In this document: piece by piece, positions 60,982-64,000 of the stretch
Layout of the letters: each line of letters begins with the position of its first letter
Position numbering within the stretch: the first letter of the stretch is position 1
Source of the DNA: Saccharopolyspora indica
Lineage (GTDB): Bacteria > Actinomycetota > Actinomycetes > Mycobacteriales > Pseudonocardiaceae
Reading direction: 5' to 3'
Assembly: GCF_027853965.1 (NCBI RefSeq)
Contig: NZ_JAQGLB010000003.1
Span: forward strand, 434,001 to 498,000
Length of the DNA: 64,000 nucleotides
The notes under the pieces: generated by a model
The model's input: only the letters and a program-made list of their open reading frames with translations
What the model was told of the DNA's origin: nothing
The model's database searches: none
Program-made: the position numbers and the translations under genes

Positions 60982-63465
60982 ATGTCTGTTGTCGACTTGG
61001 TCGTGCTGGTCGCCGCCTTGGCAGCCGTGGGCGCAGTGGTCTGGTACTTCTTCGGGCCCCGGAACGCCCATTCCGCCGAGTTCGTCGGCGGGGTGCAACG
61101 CGTCGAGGTGACGGTCAGGGGTGGGTACCGGCCGGAGACGATCCAGGTCCGGCAGAACACGCCGGTTGAGCTGGTGTTCAACAGGCAGGAGGAGGGCGAC
61201 TGCACCTCTCGCGTGGTATTTGCCGATCTCGGCGTCACGGCCGCACTGCCCGCGTTCACGCGGACCTCGGTGCGCCTGATGCCCACGCGAGCGGGGACGT
61301 TCGGGTTCGCCTGCGGGATGAACATGATCCACGGCAAGCTCGTGGTGGTGCCTGATGGACAGGCCGATGGCGAGGTACCGACGAGGGCCGGACCAGCCGC
61401 CCCCGCCCCGGTGGTGACCAGCGCGGGGGCGGCCGAGGAAGAGGCCGCGCAAGCTGCCGAGCGCCGAGCGGAGATCAAGGACTTGACCCGGCGGGTGGTC
61501 GTGGGCGCGGTGTTGACCATGCCGGTGCTGTTCGCGGTCATGACAAGCGAGTTGTTCCACGTCGGCTGGATGCCGGCGGTGCTGCTCGACCAGCGGCTGC
61601 AGCTGGCTCTGATCACGCCGGTGATGGTCTACGTGGGCTGGCCGATCCATCGCAGCGGATGGCTGACGCTGGCGCATCGCAACGCCGACATGAACAGCCT
61701 CATCACGTTGGGCACCGTCGCGGCCTACGGCTACAGCCTCATCGTCACCCTCGCTCCTGGCGCGATCCCGTCCGAGGCGCAGGAGGTGTACTTCGAGGCC
61801 GTCGGGGTGATCCTGACGCTGATTCTGCTCGGTCGATTGTTCGAGGCCCGTGCCAAGGCCGGCACCGGGGAGGCCATCCGCGACCTGCTCGGCATGCAGG
61901 CCCGCACCGCCCACGTGATCCGTGACGGAGTCGAAGCCGAGATCCCGCTCGAGGAGGTGGTGGTCGGCGACGAGATCCTCATCCGGCCCGGGGAGAAGAT
62001 CCCGGTGGACGCCACCGTGCTCTCCGGCGGTTCAGCGGTGGACGAGTCCATGGTCACCGGAGAGCCGATGCCGGCGACCAAGCGTTCCGGGGACACCGTC
62101 ATCGGCGCCACCCTCAACGGCACCGGTTCGTTGCGGGTGCGGGCGGCCAAGGTCGGCGCGGACACGATGCTGGCCCAGATCATCCGTCTGGTGCAGGCCG
62201 CGCAAGCCTCCCGCGCACCGATCCAGCGCCTGGCCGATGCCGCCTCCGCCTACTTCGTACCTGCCGTGATCGTCATCGCGATCATCGCCTTCGCCGCATG
62301 GTTCATCGCCGGTCCGCCTCCGGCAGCAACCAATGCTCTGGTGTCCGGGGTGGCGGTGCTGATCATCGCCTGCCCCTGCGCGCTGGGACTGGCCACCCCG
62401 TTGTCGATCATGGTCGGCACCGGCAAGGGCGCGAAAGCGGGGATCCTGATCCGCTCCGCCGAAGCGCTGGAGACCGCGCACAAGCTCGACACCGTCGTGC
62501 TGGACAAGACCGGCACCATCACCCGAGGCGCACCAGCTCTCACCGATCTCCACGTCACCGGAGACCACGACGAGCAGGAACTGCTCGCCCTCGCCGCCGC
62601 CGCCGAGACCGACAGCGAACACCCGCTGGCGGCCGCGATCGTGGCCGGGGCTCGGCGGCAGGACTTAACGGTGCCACCGGCAGCGAACTTCACCTCGATC
62701 ACGGGCAAGGGCGTGCGCGCCACGGCCGCGGGCCACACCGTGCTGGTCGGGACCAGAACGCTGCTGGCTGAAGCGGGAATCGACACCAACGAGCTCGATC
62801 GGCCCGCTGCCGCGTTCGCGAAGCAGGGCAAGACCGCGATCCTGGCCGCGCTGGACGGCCGGCCCGCTGGTGTGCTGGCGGTGGCCGACACGGTCAAGGA
62901 CGACTCGGCAGCCGCGATCACCGCCCTGCACCGCCTCGGCATCGAGACCGTCATGATCACCGGGGACAACGCGCGCACGGCCACGGCCATCGCCGGACAG
63001 GTGGGGATCTCCCGGGTGCTCGCCGAGGTGCTCCCGGAGCACAAGGCCGACGAGATCCGCCACTTGCAAACCGAAGGGCGCCGGGTGGGCATGGTCGGCG
63101 ATGGCATCAACGACGCCCCGGCGCTGGCGGCCGCGGACGTGGGGCTGGCGATCGGCACCGGGACCGACGTCGCGATCGAATCCGCCGACATCACCCTCAT
63201 CTCAGGTTCGGTGAGCGGCGTTTCGACCGCGATCCGCCTGTCTCGGGCGACCATGCGCAACATCCGCCAGAACCTGTTCTTCGCGCTCATCTACAACGCA
63301 GTCGGCGTGCCCATCGCCGCCGGTGCGCTATACCCGGTGCTAGGGCTGCGCCTGTCGCCGATCCTGGCTGCCGCAGCGATGGCACTGTCCTCGCTGTCGG
63401 TGGTGGGCAACGCCAACCGCCTGCGCCGCCACCGCATCGCCCAGTCGAAGGCACCGGATCGTTGA
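60982..63465 (+). CDS. Copper-type P1B ATPase with N-terminal cupredoxin domain
   Basis: 827 residues from the ATG at 60982 (GGGGGAAGG upstream). One membrane helix (residues 4-25) is followed by a cupredoxin-like domain (residues about 35-130) with the candidate copper-ligand stretch [16 protein letters not shown]. Then comes a P1B ATPase: [11 protein letters not shown], transmembrane CPC in [33 protein letters not shown] and [12 protein letters not shown] cupredoxin replaces the usual heavy-metal-associated domain. Probably exports Cu(I). Confidence 0.92.
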   Translation: MSVVDLVVLVAALAAVGAVVWYFFGPRNAHSAEFVGGVQRVEVTVRGGYRPETIQVRQNTPVELVFNRQEEGDCTSRVVFADLGVTAALPAFTRTSVRLMPTRAGTFGFACGMNMIHGKLVVVPDGQADGEVPTRAGPAAPAPVVTSAGAAEEEAAQAAERRAEIKDLTRRVVVGAVLTMPVLFAVMTSELFHVGWMPAVLLDQRLQLALITPVMVYVGWPIHRSGWLTLAHRNADMNSLITLGTVAAYGYSLIVTLAPGAIPSEAQEVYFEAVGVILTLILLGRLFEARAKAGTGEAIRDLLGMQARTAHVIRDGVEAEIPLEEVVVGDEILIRPGEKIPVDATVLSGGSAVDESMVTGEPMPATKRSGDTVIGATLNGTGSLRVRAAKVGADTMLAQIIRLVQAAQASRAPIQRLADAASAYFVPAVIVIAIIAFAAWFIAGPPPAATNALVSGVAVLIIACPCALGLATPLSIMVGTGKGAKAGILIRSAEALETAHKLDTVVLDKTGTITRGAPALTDLHVTGDHDEQELLALAAAAETDSEHPLAAAIVAGARRQDLTVPPAANFTSITGKGVRATAAGHTVLVGTRTLLAEAGIDTNELDRPAAAFAKQGKTAILAALDGRPAGVLAVADTVKDDSAAAITALHRLGIETVMITGDNARTATAIAGQVGISRVLAEVLPEHKADEIRHLQTEGRRVGMVGDGINDAPALAAADVGLAIGTGTDVAIESADITLISGSVSGVSTAIRLSRATMRNIRQNLFFALIYNAVGVPIAAGALYPVLGLRLSPILAAAAMALSSLSVVGNANRLRRHRIAQSKAPDR

Positions 63466-63528
63466 TCGGCCACTCTTCGGCACCGGCGGTTCGGGAGCTG
63501 CCAGTTCGCCGTCCGCTGCGAGGTGACC

Positions 63529-63556
63529 GTGCTGGTCGGCTGGCCGCGACCAGCAC
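63529..63556. terminator. Hairpin after copper ATPase
   Basis: 10-bp perfect stem (GTGCTGGTCG / CGACCAGCAC) with an 8-base loop, between the ATPase stop and the convergent unknown gene. Confidence 0.65.
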
Positions 63557-63607
63557 TCCTCCGCAGAAGTCCGATGAGGACTTGCCGGACGTCCACCGCC
63601 TCGACGA

Positions 63608-64000
63608 TCAGAAGGCGTCCACGTACACGTACACCCGGTCGAAGCGGAGCGCGGCCAGATCGGCCCGGCGAATCACCCAGTGGAACAGGGCCGACTCCAG
63701 CTCGTCGCAGTCGTCGTCACCGCGCCAGGTGGCCAGCAGCGTCCACTCGTCGTCCGCGGCGGGAAGCGGCACCTCGTCCTGGGCCGCCTCGACCGGATCC
63801 CAGTTGAACAGGACCGGCTCCCCACCGAGCTGGAACCGCCAGCGGGGACGCCAGCCGACCACGTGCGACCACGCGGACTCCAGCTCCGCGGCCTGCTGCG
63901 ACTCCTCGTCGTCGTCCTCCTCGTGCCAAGGCCACGACCACTGGTGGAAGCAGAAGTCCAGTCGTCCACGGCGGTAGGTGCCCGCACCGTCATCCGGGGC
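63608..64000 (-). CDS. Hypothetical protein, cut by the window edge
   Basis: The frame is open from the right edge to the stop at 63608, giving about 130 residues with the N-terminus missing. It contains RLDFCFHQWSWPWHEEDDDEE and, later, WRFQLGGEPVLFNWDPVEAAQ and RVYVYVDAF. It is rich in tryptophan and acidic residues. I do not recognise a family. It is convergent with the copper ATPase and may lie outside the island. Confidence 0.65.
   Translation of the reverse strand, partial: APDDGAGTYRRGRLDFCFHQWSWPWHEEDDDEESQQAAELESAWSHVVGWRPRWRFQLGGEPVLFNWDPVEAAQDEVPLPAADDEWTLLATWRGDDDCDELESALFHWVIRRADLAALRFDRVYVYVDAF

Noticed and set aside
1-64000. CRISPR arrays, rRNA genes and insertion sequences
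   Set aside because: I looked for regularly spaced repeats, rRNA-like stretches and transposase motifs and saw none; the integrase is the only mobile-element gene found.

Overview
The window is a very GC-rich actinomycete chromosome segment. The evidence is a stand-alone Pup gene, conservon (cvn) genes, GTG/TTG starts, many four-base stop/start overlaps and an abundance of universal stress proteins. A Pseudonocardiales genome (Saccharopolyspora- or Amycolatopsis-like) is my guess from overall gene flavour; it is an inference, not proven.

Region A (1-5.1 kb, minus strand) is the edge of a secondary-metabolite cluster. It holds the start of a type I polyketide synthase (ACP-KS-AT...), cut by the window edge. 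A fatty acyl-AMP ligase sits directly upstream with a GTGA overlap, and an MFS exporter lies further upstream.

Region B (5.2-11.5 kb, plus strand) is a complete conservon: membrane sensor ATPase, roadblock protein, DUF742 protein, small GTPase and a CYP157-like P450 lacking the EXXR arginine. An FAD monooxygenase and a quinone-oxidoreductase-like dehydrogenase follow. A PEBP-family protein and an alpha/beta hydrolase lie on the other strand (11.5-13.1 kb), each bounded by a strong hairpin.

Region C (13.3-15.1 kb) is a mobile-element scar: a truncated, frameshifted aldehyde dehydrogenase end, a frameshifted tyrosine integrase bracketed by 20-bp inverted repeats, and the 3' half of a tRNA-Pro gene that looks like an attachment site.

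Region D (about 15.5-63.5 kb) reads as one large hypoxia/dormancy island equivalent to the mycobacterial DevR (DosR) regulon. It contains a DevR-like response regulator, twelve universal stress proteins, Hsp20, Rv2004c-like kinase/ATPase, nicotinate phosphoribosyltransferase, a phosphoribosyltransferase, two CtpF-like P-type ATPases, an Rv1733c-like membrane protein, CBS-domain proteins, two Acg-type nitroreductases plus a fragment of a third, DUF1876 and DUF3040 proteins, and a HAD-OtsB plus GH65 pair that corresponds to a split OtsB1. It also carries metabolic genes suited to non-growing or anaerobic cells: NAD-type formate dehydrogenase, FBP aldolase/phosphatase, a PEP-synthase-like enzyme and an ADP-forming acyl-CoA ligase fused to an acetyltransferase. 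The prokaryotic ubiquitin-like protein Pup is also here. No DevS/DosT sensor kinase is in the window.

A palindromic box close to GGGCCSAWCGGCCC recurs in the promoters of region D, usually 65-85 bp before a start codon and often between divergent genes. I propose it as the binding site of the DevR-like regulator at 43.1 kb. The right end carries a cupredoxin-fused copper P-type ATPase and a partial unknown gene cut by the window edge.
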